6,687 bases of DNA from DASQJJ01 sp964598355 (GCA_964598355.1 CAZRBN010000066.1:1-6687); one strand, 5' to 3'; positions 1 to 5,360 are shown, counted from the first letter of the stretch. A program made the numbers and translations. The notes: generated by a model from the sequence alone, not told the origin.

Positions 1-3
1 TAA

Positions 4-1203
4 CCAACTGAAAGGAAGTATTTAATTATTTTCCAGAATGATAAAGAACTGCGTCCAACAGGCGGATTTATTACTGCCTATGCAATCTTCAGACTTGAGC
101 ATGGAATTATTCATGTTGATACCTCAAATGATATTTACAATTTGGATGCAACAATTGCTAACAAGCCGGTTGCTCCAGCTGCAATCTTAACATATCTGCC
201 AAAAGTATCTCAATGGAATTTGAGAGATACCAATTTGTCTCCTGACTTTGCACAGTCTATGAAAGACTTTATGACAATGTACCAAACAGCAAGCAGTTAC
301 GTGCCGGTTGAAGGTATTATTGCAGTTGATACTCATGCGTTAGTCTCTGCAATGAACATTTTAGGAGATGTAGACGTTGATGGAGCTCGATTTACCACAC
401 AAACAGATCCGCGGTGTAAATGTCCTCAGGTTATATATGCGCTGGAAGAGTATTCAGACACTCCAGTAAATTATATTAAAGAAAATAGGAAAGGTATTGT
501 CGGTGATTTGCTCTATGCAATTATGCAGAAAGCATTTCAATCCTCTCCGAAGACATATTGGGGTCCGTTATTCCAGACAATGATTGCAGAAGTTTCTCAG
601 AAGCATGTACTCTTTAACATTAAGAATGCTGATGCACAAAGTGGACTTGAAGCACTGAATGCAAGCGGAAGAATTGTACCTTTTGAAGGAGATTATCTGC
701 ATGTTAATGACACAAATTTTGGGGGAGCAAAATCTAATCTTTTCCTCAAGCAGTCAGTGAATCAAAGTTATGAGGTTAAATCAGACGGAACATTGGTAAA
801 GACAGTGACTATTAGTTATAAAAACCCCTTCCCTCCATCTGATTGTAATTTAGAAAGAGGTGGGTTGTGCCTTAATGCAGTGCAAAGAGATTGGCTACGT
901 GTCTATGTTCCAAAAGGGAGTAAACTATTACGTTATCAAGGGTCTGAAGTAAAAGTAAAGGCAACAGAAGACTTAGGGAAGACGGTGCTTGAAGGATTCT
1001 TAACAATAAGACCTTTGGGAGCTGCAACCTATACACTTGTTTATGAATTGCCATTTAAATTGGCTAATGATTCAGTACTTCCTTTGATGGTGCAAAAACA
1101 GCCAGGTACTGATAGTCAAGATTATACCGTACAGATTGGAAACCGCCAACTTGATGGTGCACCTTTACAAACTGATAGAACACTCAATCTAAAGTTACGA
1201 TAA
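4..1203 (+). CDS. DUF4012 domain-containing exported protein, C-terminal part (5' end outside window)
   Basis: The protein's function is not known. DUF4012 proteins are common in CPR and Gram-positive bacteria and normally have an N-terminal membrane segment and an extracellular domain; that N-terminal part is not visible here. Family hallmarks are present. RKYLIIFQND and ELRPTGGFI occur within the first ~25 codons. They are followed by WNLRDTNLSPDFA (residues ~75-87 of the visible part) and by GIIAVDTHALVSAMNILGDV (~105-124). The C-terminal third is a predicted beta-rich region with two cysteines (DCNLERGGLC). Homology runs back to base 4, so the TTG at 142 and other internal starts are not the real beginning. 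The first codon of the window, TAA, is in frame. This could be a real nonsense mutation, a nearby frameshift or a sequence error at the edge. recO follows after 11 bases in the same direction and is probably co-transcribed. Family assignment is firm; the intactness of the gene is unknown. Confidence 0.85.
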   Translation, partial: PTERKYLIIFQNDKELRPTGGFITAYAIFRLEHGIIHVDTSNDIYNLDATIANKPVAPAAILTYLPKVSQWNLRDTNLSPDFAQSMKDFMTMYQTASSYVPVEGIIAVDTHALVSAMNILGDVDVDGARFTTQTDPRCKCPQVIYALEEYSDTPVNYIKENRKGIVGDLLYAIMQKAFQSSPKTYWGPLFQTMIAEVSQKHVLFNIKNADAQSGLEALNASGRIVPFEGDYLHVNDTNFGGAKSNLFLKQSVNQSYEVKSDGTLVKTVTISYKNPFPPSDCNLERGGLCLNAVQRDWLRVYVPKGSKLLRYQGSEVKVKATEDLGKTVLEGFLTIRPLGAATYTLVYELPFKLANDSVLPLMVQKQPGTDSQDYTVQIGNRQLDGAPLQTDRTLNLKLR

Positions 1204-1214
1204 CCCTGCCCAGT

Positions 1215-1757
1215 ATGAGAACAATTCGTGTTGATGGTATTATCCTCAAGCGCCAAAACGTAGGCGAAGCAGATAGAATTCTTACTATTTTAACTAAGGA
1301 CTTAGGGAAAATCCAAGTAAAGGCAAAGGGAGTGAGAAAAATTGCCAGTAAACGTGCTTCGCACATAGAGCCTCTGAATGTGTGCAGTCTATCCTTGTAC
1401 AAAGGACATGCGTTGCCTGTTTTAACAGAAGTAGTTTCTTTAGAGAATTTTTCAGATCTTAAGCAGAATTTATCAAAGATAGGGTTTGCGTATCATCTGT
1501 GCGAACTTATTGATGGGCTCTGTCCAGCGAATGAGGAAAACAAAGCTGTCTATTTTCTTCTTATTGATGTTTTGAGGAAAATGGAGAGAGAAGAAGAATT
1601 AGCACCACTTATTCATGAGTTTGAAGTAGCACTTTTGACAACATTAGGGTATTGGTCGAGTGGACAACAATTACAGAAAACTAATCTTTCTTATCTTATA
1701 GAAGGAATTTTAGAAAGAAGACTCAAAACCCGCCAGCTTATTCCACGATTACTCTAA
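1215..1757 (+). CDS. recO: DNA repair protein RecO, short form
   Basis: RecO loads RecA on SSB-coated single-stranded DNA and anneals strands in the RecFOR recombination pathway, in the cytoplasm. The N-terminal OB-fold (residues ~1-80) carries family features: a VDGIILKR start, GEADRILTILT (17-27), a GKIQVKAKGVRK block (31-42) and HIEP (50-53). The helical C-terminal domain occupies ~80-180 and ends with LERRLKTRQLIPRLL. At 180 residues it is clearly shorter than the ~240-250 of Escherichia coli or Bacillus RecO. There is no CxxC zinc-binding pattern, which suggests a reduced form of the C-terminal domain rather than a truncation, because the reading frame and C-terminal helix look intact. 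The ATG at 1215 fits the family N-terminus. No Shine-Dalgarno sequence is visible in the 11-base gap after the DUF4012 gene, so translation may be coupled to that gene. Confidence 0.88.
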   Translation: MRTIRVDGIILKRQNVGEADRILTILTKDLGKIQVKAKGVRKIASKRASHIEPLNVCSLSLYKGHALPVLTEVVSLENFSDLKQNLSKIGFAYHLCELIDGLCPANEENKAVYFLLIDVLRKMEREEELAPLIHEFEVALLTTLGYWSSGQQLQKTNLSYLIEGILERRLKTRQLIPRLL

Positions 1758-1846
1758 CATAACGTATATCCAGTAAATCTTTTCAAAAGGATATTTGTGT
1801 GGTGTTTGAAAAATATACTATATACTATTGTTTTCATAAACAACAT

Positions 1847-1881
1847 ATCTTGTAACGTGCTTACCTATAAGATTATTTTTT
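1847..1881 (+). terminator. Weak candidate terminator downstream of recO
   Basis: ATCTT (1847-1851) can pair with AAGAT (1869-1873), and GTAA (1852-1855) with TTAC (1861-1864). This leaves a four-base bulge on the 3' side. The structure is followed by a T run at 1876-1881. It lies ~90 bases past the recO stop. The stem is AT-rich and bulged, so this is only a candidate; the hairpin at 1969-2004 is far more convincing. Confidence 0.3.
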
Positions 1882-1968
1882 CGGTTTATTGACAAGTAGA
1901 GGCATCTGTAGGAAATTAATAGTATATGACAATGCAAGTATTTCCTTAAGTTCTCTGTATAGAGAATA

Positions 1969-2004
1969 GAAGGTACTGATTATATCAGTACCTTCATTTT
2001 TTTT
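1969..2004 (+). terminator. Strong rho-independent terminator, convergent with the methyltransferase gene
   Basis: A perfect 12-bp stem is formed by GAAGGTACTGAT (1969-1980) and ATCAGTACCTTC (1984-1995), with loop TAT, followed by A and eight T residues (1997-2004). The T run is on the plus strand, so it ends rightward transcription, from recO or from a small transcript in the gap. A second small perfect hairpin, TTCTCT/AGAGAA (1951-1966), sits directly upstream. The 3' arm overlaps the last bases of the minus-strand methyltransferase, whose TGA stop is the complement of 1994-1996. Confidence 0.85.
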
Positions 2005-2710
2005 GACAAACAAAAAATACTCTCAAGGATGCAGGGTATTTTTTTTGTCTTTCATAGTGTATTGTTTTTATCACAAAGTATTTTTCTAATTCTCCTTTTA
2101 CTTTTTCAATAGTAAAACCACTTTCATAAATGTGTTCTTCATATAGTCTGTATTTGTTACCTTCCTGATGAGAAAAAATTTTGAAAGAACAATCAAACAA
2201 ATTCTTTTTTTCTTTAGTAGCTTTAAAGATAATAGTGTCTTTTCCAATATATTTTGCATATGGCGGATACTGTATTGCAAAATTAAATCTTTCAAGAGAG
2301 TTCATATCAAAAATAAAAACGCCTTTTTCATCTAAATGCTTAGCAACACGCGAAAACATGCGTTTCCATTGAGAGAATGAGTTGAGGTGATTAATCGTAT
2401 CAAATACACAAAGAATAAGATCAAATCTTTCTTTTACAGTAAATGTACTGATATCAGCCTGAATAAATGTACCAGAAGGAACTTTCTTTCTTGCGATTTT
2501 AAGCATTTCTGATGAAAGATCAATACCCGTTACTTTTGCATTTTTTGGCATATGAGTGAGAATAGTGCCTGTTCCACATCCAAGTTCTAAAATGTTTTTA
2601 GGGGAAGGAACAAATTTTTTTAGCAAGGTTTTAAAGGGAAGAAGAATATCTAATTCCTTCCCCATAAATGAATCATAATATTGTGGTAATATTTTTCCAT
2701 ATGCAGACAT
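1994..2710 (-). CDS. Class I SAM-dependent methyltransferase, substrate unknown
   Basis: This is a cytoplasmic Rossmann-fold methyltransferase of the Methyltransf_25/11 type. Counting from ATG 2710 (238 residues), motif I is ILELGCGTGT (~40-49), the acidic end of strand 2 is GID (~62-64), QADI (~84-87) is the adenine-binding region, and motif IV is FDLILCVFDTINHL (~96-109). The C-terminal part, rich in Lys, Phe and Tyr, resembles small-molecule methyltransferases, but no substrate can be named. A TTG at 2728 would add six residues. The ATG at 2710 is preferred because a TTGACA / 17-nt / TATGAA promoter places the transcription start on this A, giving a leaderless mRNA with the TTG upstream of the transcript. 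The gene is convergent with recO and divergent from glyS, so it forms its own transcription unit. Confidence 0.82.
   Translation of the reverse strand: MSAYGKILPQYYDSFMGKELDILLPFKTLLKKFVPSPKNILELGCGTGTILTHMPKNAKVTGIDLSSEMLKIARKKVPSGTFIQADISTFTVKERFDLILCVFDTINHLNSFSQWKRMFSRVAKHLDEKGVFIFDMNSLERFNFAIQYPPYAKYIGKDTIIFKATKEKKNLFDCSFKIFSHQEGNKYRLYEEHIYESGFTIEKVKGELEKYFVIKTIHYERQKKYPASLRVFFVCQKK
2012..2046. terminator. Possible bidirectional terminator inside the 3' end of the methyltransferase gene
   Basis: AAAAAATACTCT (2012-2023) pairs with AGGGTATTTTTT (2033-2044), with one G-T pair and a 9-base loop. The A tract on one arm and T tract on the other give a U-rich 3' tail on both strands, as in bidirectional terminators. 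It lies within the last ~20 codons of the minus-strand gene, which may simply be AT-rich coding sequence (Lys/Phe codons). On the minus strand it would stop transcripts very close to the TGA stop codon. Confidence 0.4.
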
Positions 2711-2716
2711 ATACTT

Positions 2717-2745
2717 TTCATACAGCAAATAATAGTTATTGTCAA
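2717..2745 (-). promoter_or_regulatory. Promoter of the methyltransferase gene (leaderless)
   Basis: Read on the minus strand, TTGACA (2745-2740) is followed by a 17-base spacer and TATGAA (2722-2717). Six bases separate the -10 box from the ATG at 2710, so a start 7 bases after the box falls on the A of ATG. No Shine-Dalgarno sequence is needed or seen. Confidence 0.65.
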
Positions 2746-2871
2746 TTAAAAAAAATCCATTACAACAATGTCAGACCACATCAAGCCCTTGACTACAAAA
2801 CCCCTCTTCAGCATGCTCAAGATAACTTCTTCACAGTGTTACCGATGTGGTCTGACAGTACAAAAAATTGA
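2746..2871 (+). pseudogene. C-terminal fragment of a DDE transposase (integrase core, IS481/IS3-like)
   Basis: The frame read from 2746 encodes LKKIHYNNVRPHQALDYKTP, then a short tail ending in the TGA at 2869-2871. The YNN-x-RPHQAL-x-x-x-TP pattern is the typical C-terminal end of integrase-core transposases of the IS481 and IS3 families, just after the catalytic glutamate. Only ~41 codons remain. The catalytic D, D and E residues are absent, and upstream the frame runs into sequence antisense to the methyltransferase and its promoter without transposase similarity. It is therefore a dead remnant of an insertion sequence. The last codons run through a repeat at 2844-2857 that looks like the element's terminal inverted repeat (ending TGACA). 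Family level is uncertain between IS481 and IS3; that it is a transposase tail is fairly sure. Confidence 0.7.
2769..2857. repeat. Perfect 14-bp inverted repeat bounding 89 bp of the transposase remnant
   Basis: TGTCAGACCACATC (2769-2782) and GATGTGGTCTGACA (2844-2857) are exact reverse complements. They begin with TGT and end with ACA, as insertion-sequence ends often do. The right copy is probably the IS terminal repeat. The left copy lies inside transposase codons for V-R-P-H, so it is either a chance or selected internal copy, or the end of a small deletion derivative. No flanking target-site duplication is obvious. Confidence 0.75.
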
Positions 2872-2896
2872 CATAGTGGATATCTTATGATATATT
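2868..2896 (+). promoter_or_regulatory. glyS promoter, consensus -35 and extended -10
   Basis: A perfect TTGACA (2868-2873), a 17-base spacer and TATATT (2891-2896) are present, with TG at 2888-2889 forming an extended -10. A start 7 bases after the -10 box is G2903, exactly the first paired base of T-box Stem I. It is the best sigma-70-type promoter in the window. Its -35 overlaps the stop codon of the transposase remnant. Confidence 0.85.
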
Positions 2897-2902
2897 TTTA
2901 TC

Positions 2903-3022
2903 GTAGTGATGAAGGGGTTGGCAACCTGGAGCTACAAATAAAAAGAGGTTTAAGTTCTAAAGAATTTAAACAAGAAGGGTGGAACCACGATAACTCGTCC
3001 CTTTATATGGACGGGTTTTTTT
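2903..3022 (+). promoter_or_regulatory. T-box riboswitch (Gly), compact with ultrashort Stem I
   Basis: This leader senses uncharged tRNA-Gly and controls read-through into glyS. Stem I: GTAG (2903-2906) pairs with CTAC (2932-2935). A TGATGA/GGAG internal loop resembles the K-turn (GA) motif at the T-box base. AGG/CCT (2913-2915 with 2925-2927) closes a 9-base loop holding the Gly codon GGC (2920-2922) followed by A. Stem III is a 10-bp hairpin (2948-2971). The T-box sequence AGGGTGGAACCACG (2976-2989) forms the antiterminator: AAGGG/CCCTT (2975-2979 with 2999-3003), the seven-base bulge TGGAACC (2980-2986) and ACGA/TCGT (2987-2990 with 2995-2998). TGGA would pair with the UCCA 3' end of tRNA-Gly (U73). 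The apical Stem I module and Stem II are absent. The overlapping terminator makes this a transcriptional switch. Confidence 0.92.
2992..3022 (+). terminator. T-box attenuator terminator
   Basis: AACTCGTCC (2992-3000) pairs with GGACGGGTT (3009-3017), including one T-G pair, around an 8-base loop. Seven T residues follow the stem core (3016-3022). The left arm contains the TCGTCC needed for the antiterminator helices, so the two folds exclude each other. This is the default structure when tRNA-Gly is charged. Confidence 0.9.
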
Positions 3023-3077
3023 GTGGAAATGAAAACTTGTTCTCGACAATTTTAGACAATATAGATATCATAAAACT

Positions 3078-4541
3078 ATGAGTAATACAGACAATACAAT
3101 GGACAAATTAGTAGCACTTGCTAAGAGACGGGGATTTTTCTTTCCTGGCTCTGACTTATATGGTGGGCTTGCCAACACATACGATTATGGACCAATGGGT
3201 GCTGAGCTTCTGAGAAATATCAAAAATATCTGGTGGAAGACGTTTGTGACAAAGCGAGCAGATATGGTGGGAATTGATGCGAGTATTATTTCTCATCATA
3301 AAATTTGGGAAGCATCAGGGCATGTGGCAAGTTTTGCTGACGCAATGGTTGACTGCAAGAGTTGTAAGCTCAGAATTCGGGCAGATCATCTTATTGAGGA
3401 TTGGATAGAAAATAACAAAGATGCACGGGATACAGTTCAATCAGGTGAGAAATTAGCTAAAGAGGAACTGGATAAGGCATTTGAAACGGGCAAAGTAGAA
3501 GGTTGGACAGTTGAAAAATATGACGAGTTTATACAACTTTTTCATGTTACTTGTCCTAACTGTGCCGAGGAGCAATGGACTTCTGTAAGAAAGTTTAACC
3601 AGTTATTTCCTGTTCAACTTGGGTTAGTTGAAGGTGAAGGTGGGTCTGCATATCTTCGAGGAGAAACAGCTCAAGGTATGTTTGTGAATTTCCAGAATGT
3701 GCTCAATTCTACCCGTGTACGACTCCCATTTGGTATTGCCCAAATTGGTAAGTCATTTAGAAATGAAATAACTCCAGGGAATTCTATTTTCCGTACTATT
3801 GAATTTGAACAAGGAGAAATAGAATATTTTTTTGATCCTGAAAAAACAAATTGGGAAAGTCTTTTTGAAGAGTGGAAAAAAGACATGTGGGAGTTTGCGA
3901 CGAAGAGATTAGGAATTGCAGAAAGTAAATTACGATGGAGACCTCATACTGATGAAGAAAGATCATTCTATAGTAAGCGGACAGAAGATTTGGAGTATAC
4001 TTTTCCTTTTGGAACCAAAGAATTGTGGGGGCTCGCATATAGAACAAATTATGATTTGACTCAACATCAAGAATTTTCCAAGAAAGATTTGCAAGTCACT
4101 GACCCACAGACTGGTGAGAAAATCCTTCCTCATGTTATAGAGCCAGCTGTTGGTATCAATAGACTAATGCTTGCTGTATTGTCAAACGCGTATACAGAGC
4201 AGGGTGAGAGAGTTATTTTGTCACTTCCGGCTCATTTGGCACCAGTAAAGGCTGCCGTTTTTCCACTGCTTCCAAATAAGCCAGAACTTGTTGCAAAAGC
4301 ACGCGAAGTCTTGGAAATGCTGCAAGAATCAATTGATGGAAAAATACAATGGGATGACCGAGGTAATATTGGCAAACGATATTTGGCACAGGATGAAATT
4401 GGTACACCCTTTTGTATAACTATCGATTTTGACACCTTAGAAGATAGAGCAGTGACTGTTCGTGACCGTGACAGTGGACAACAGGAAAGAGTTACTATTG
4501 ATCAGCTGACTTCTTACCTGAAAGAAAAAGTAGGTTTTTAG
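3078..4541 (+). CDS. glyS: Glycyl-tRNA synthetase, single-chain alpha2 (class II) type
   Basis: The enzyme charges tRNA-Gly with glycine using ATP, in the cytoplasm. The N-terminal block GSDLYGGLANTYDYGP (24-39) is typical of the eukaryal/archaeal-like dimeric GlyRS found in many bacteria, unlike the alpha2beta2 GlyQ/GlyS pair. Cysteine pairs C93/C96 and C159/C162 form a likely zinc site. RGETAQGMFVNFQNV (194-208), motif 2 FRNEITPG (227-234) and motif 3 EPAVGINR (355-362) build the active site. Residues ~378-487 form the anticodon-binding domain, with the family signature VTVRDRD (459-465). At 487 residues it is full length. The ATG at 3078 has no Shine-Dalgarno sequence; M8 (3099) is an alternative start closer to the usual family N-terminus. 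It is transcribed from 2903 under T-box control, and appears monocistronic because the next gene has its own promoter. By type this gene is also named glyQS. Confidence 0.96.
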   Translation: MSNTDNTMDKLVALAKRRGFFFPGSDLYGGLANTYDYGPMGAELLRNIKNIWWKTFVTKRADMVGIDASIISHHKIWEASGHVASFADAMVDCKSCKLRIRADHLIEDWIENNKDARDTVQSGEKLAKEELDKAFETGKVEGWTVEKYDEFIQLFHVTCPNCAEEQWTSVRKFNQLFPVQLGLVEGEGGSAYLRGETAQGMFVNFQNVLNSTRVRLPFGIAQIGKSFRNEITPGNSIFRTIEFEQGEIEYFFDPEKTNWESLFEEWKKDMWEFATKRLGIAESKLRWRPHTDEERSFYSKRTEDLEYTFPFGTKELWGLAYRTNYDLTQHQEFSKKDLQVTDPQTGEKILPHVIEPAVGINRLMLAVLSNAYTEQGERVILSLPAHLAPVKAAVFPLLPNKPELVAKAREVLEMLQESIDGKIQWDDRGNIGKRYLAQDEIGTPFCITIDFDTLEDRAVTVRDRDSGQQERVTIDQLTSYLKEKVGF

Positions 4542-4579
4542 GTGTCATTCCTGACGTAGTCAAGCTAATTTTTCTTCCC

Positions 4580-4608
4580 TTGACAACCTAATTTCAATTG
4601 TACACAAT
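4580..4608 (+). promoter_or_regulatory. Promoter of the 158-residue membrane protein gene (leaderless)
   Basis: TTGACA (4580-4585), a 17-base spacer and CACAAT (4603-4608, 4 of 6 matches to TATAAT). Six bases separate it from ATG 4615, so the expected start base is the A of ATG. This is the same spacing as at the methyltransferase gene. Confidence 0.55.
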
Positions 4609-4614
4609 AATTAT

Positions 4615-5091
4615 ATGTTGAAGAATAAACTCTACCTTATTATTGCAGCGGTTATTATTTTACTTATAGCTGGTGCATCAGTGTATGTCCTATCTCAAAA
4701 AAAACCAACTGCCACAGTTCCAGGGGATCAGATTCAACAAATCTTAACTCTTTCTCCAGATACAATTGGTCTCACAACAGCATTTCGAAGTGATAATAAA
4801 GCAATGAAATTCACTATTGGAAATGCTTCTGACATAACAGCTGTTGAGTATCAAATTTCTTATACGAAAAATGTAAAAGGAGACCAAGTTCCAGAAGGAC
4901 TTATTGGATCAGTAGATGTTATTCCTGGCAATAAAACAGCAGGTATTGGATATCGAGAATTTGGGACCTGCTCTTCTGGTGTATGCCGATATGATAACGT
5001 GGTCTCTGCAATTAAATTAACCCTTAAAATCAGTAAGACAGATGGGAAAATTTACCAAGTAGAAAAAACAGTAGATCTTCCTTCAAAATAA
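4615..5091 (+). CDS. Small membrane-anchored extracytoplasmic protein, function unknown
   Basis: I do not recognise a named family. The 158-residue product starts with a short positive N-terminus (MLKNK), then a hydrophobic segment at about residues 6-26 with a small-residue stretch (AGAS). It is therefore a single-pass anchor or uncleaved signal with the rest outside the membrane; no lipobox cysteine follows. A short Lys/Pro/Thr linker (28-36) leads to a predicted beta-rich domain at ~45-158. This has alternating polar and hydrophobic residues, as in immunoglobulin-like folds. Its only two cysteines sit in GTCSSGVCRYD (~121-131) and could form a loop disulfide. The leaderless promoter immediately upstream supports the ATG at 4615. 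It stands alone between glyS and the mraZ operon, so the context gives no role. That it is a real gene is likely; its role is unknown. Confidence 0.75.
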   Translation: MLKNKLYLIIAAVIILLIAGASVYVLSQKKPTATVPGDQIQQILTLSPDTIGLTTAFRSDNKAMKFTIGNASDITAVEYQISYTKNVKGDQVPEGLIGSVDVIPGNKTAGIGYREFGTCSSGVCRYDNVVSAIKLTLKISKTDGKIYQVEKTVDLPSK

Positions 5092-5282
5092 CCTTCTTTA
5101 GAGTAGTAGTTAGTATCTTGTATCCAATCCTTATTCCAAGAATTTAGTAACAGAACAATTCGTATTGCATACTGCCTAATGCATATTGGACGTCGCTTCT
5201 ATCTCCCACTGCTTTTTTGAACTTCTACTACTGAAGCACTAGTATCTATTCTCTTTTTTTTCGTATCTTGTGAAAACACTTC
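5092..5282. other. Non-coding gap between the membrane protein gene and the mraZ control region
   Basis: No convincing gene is seen. No strong rho-independent terminator is found after 5091. AGTAGTAG (5102-5109) could pair at long range with CTACTACT (5224-5231), and a 9-base GTATCTTGT repeat occurs twice, but neither has a clear role. T-rich runs near 5212 and 5252 follow no good stem. Confidence 0.5.
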
Positions 5283-5312
5283 TTGACAAGGAGGCGATTT
5301 TTGACGCACAAT
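5283..5312 (+). promoter_or_regulatory. Probable mraZ operon promoter
   Basis: TTGACA (5283-5288), an 18-base spacer and CACAAT (5307-5312). The -10 is identical to that proposed for the gene at 4615. The start would be near 5319, giving a leader of ~52 bases that contains most of the MraZ box array. The -10 is imperfect (4 of 6), so the exact start is uncertain. Confidence 0.45.
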
Positions 5313-5360
5313 GGTAGTAATTGGTCCAAAATGGGAAAAAGTGGTACCAAATGGGACGAA
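5311..5360 (+). promoter_or_regulatory. MraZ box array: five NTGG(G/T) repeats at exact 10-bp period
   Basis: The pentamers ATGGT (5311), TTGGT (5321), ATGGG (5331), GTGGT (5341) and ATGGG (5351) each begin 10 bp apart, with 5-base AT-rich spacers mostly ending in AA. MraZ is known to bind direct TGGGN-type repeats with 5-base spacers upstream of mraZ, three in Escherichia coli. One helical turn per repeat puts all boxes on the same DNA face, as suits a ring-shaped MraZ oligomer. The array lies between the proposed promoter and ATG 5371, so it is probably an autoregulatory operator. Confidence 0.85.

Noticed and set aside
142..144. TTG 142 as the real start of the DUF4012 protein
   Set aside because: Conserved family sequence (RKYLIIFQND, ELRPTGGFI) lies upstream of it in the same frame.
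1766..1794. Inverted repeat ATATCC/GGATAT after recO
   Set aside because: Six pairs around a 17-base loop in AT-rich DNA with no T run; easily due to chance.
1828..1843. Hairpin TTGTTT/AAACAA
   Set aside because: A short AT-rich stem with no U tract; not a terminator and probably chance.
2711..2728. TTG 2728 as start of the methyltransferase
   Set aside because: It lies upstream of the transcription start predicted by the TTGACA/TATGAA promoter and has no ribosome-binding site. It remains possible if that promoter is wrong.
2887..3081. A 64-codon plus-strand frame just before glyS
   Set aside because: It lies entirely on the T-box promoter, leader and terminator. The RNA structure explains every part of it, and the peptide shows no family features.
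3671..4435. Several minus-strand frames of 64-83 codons inside glyS
   Set aside because: They are antisense shadows of a well-conserved synthetase gene, with no family motifs or initiation signals.
4552..4572. TGAC-GTA-GTCA hairpin after glyS as a terminator
   Set aside because: Only four base pairs, with the T run several bases away; too weak to call.
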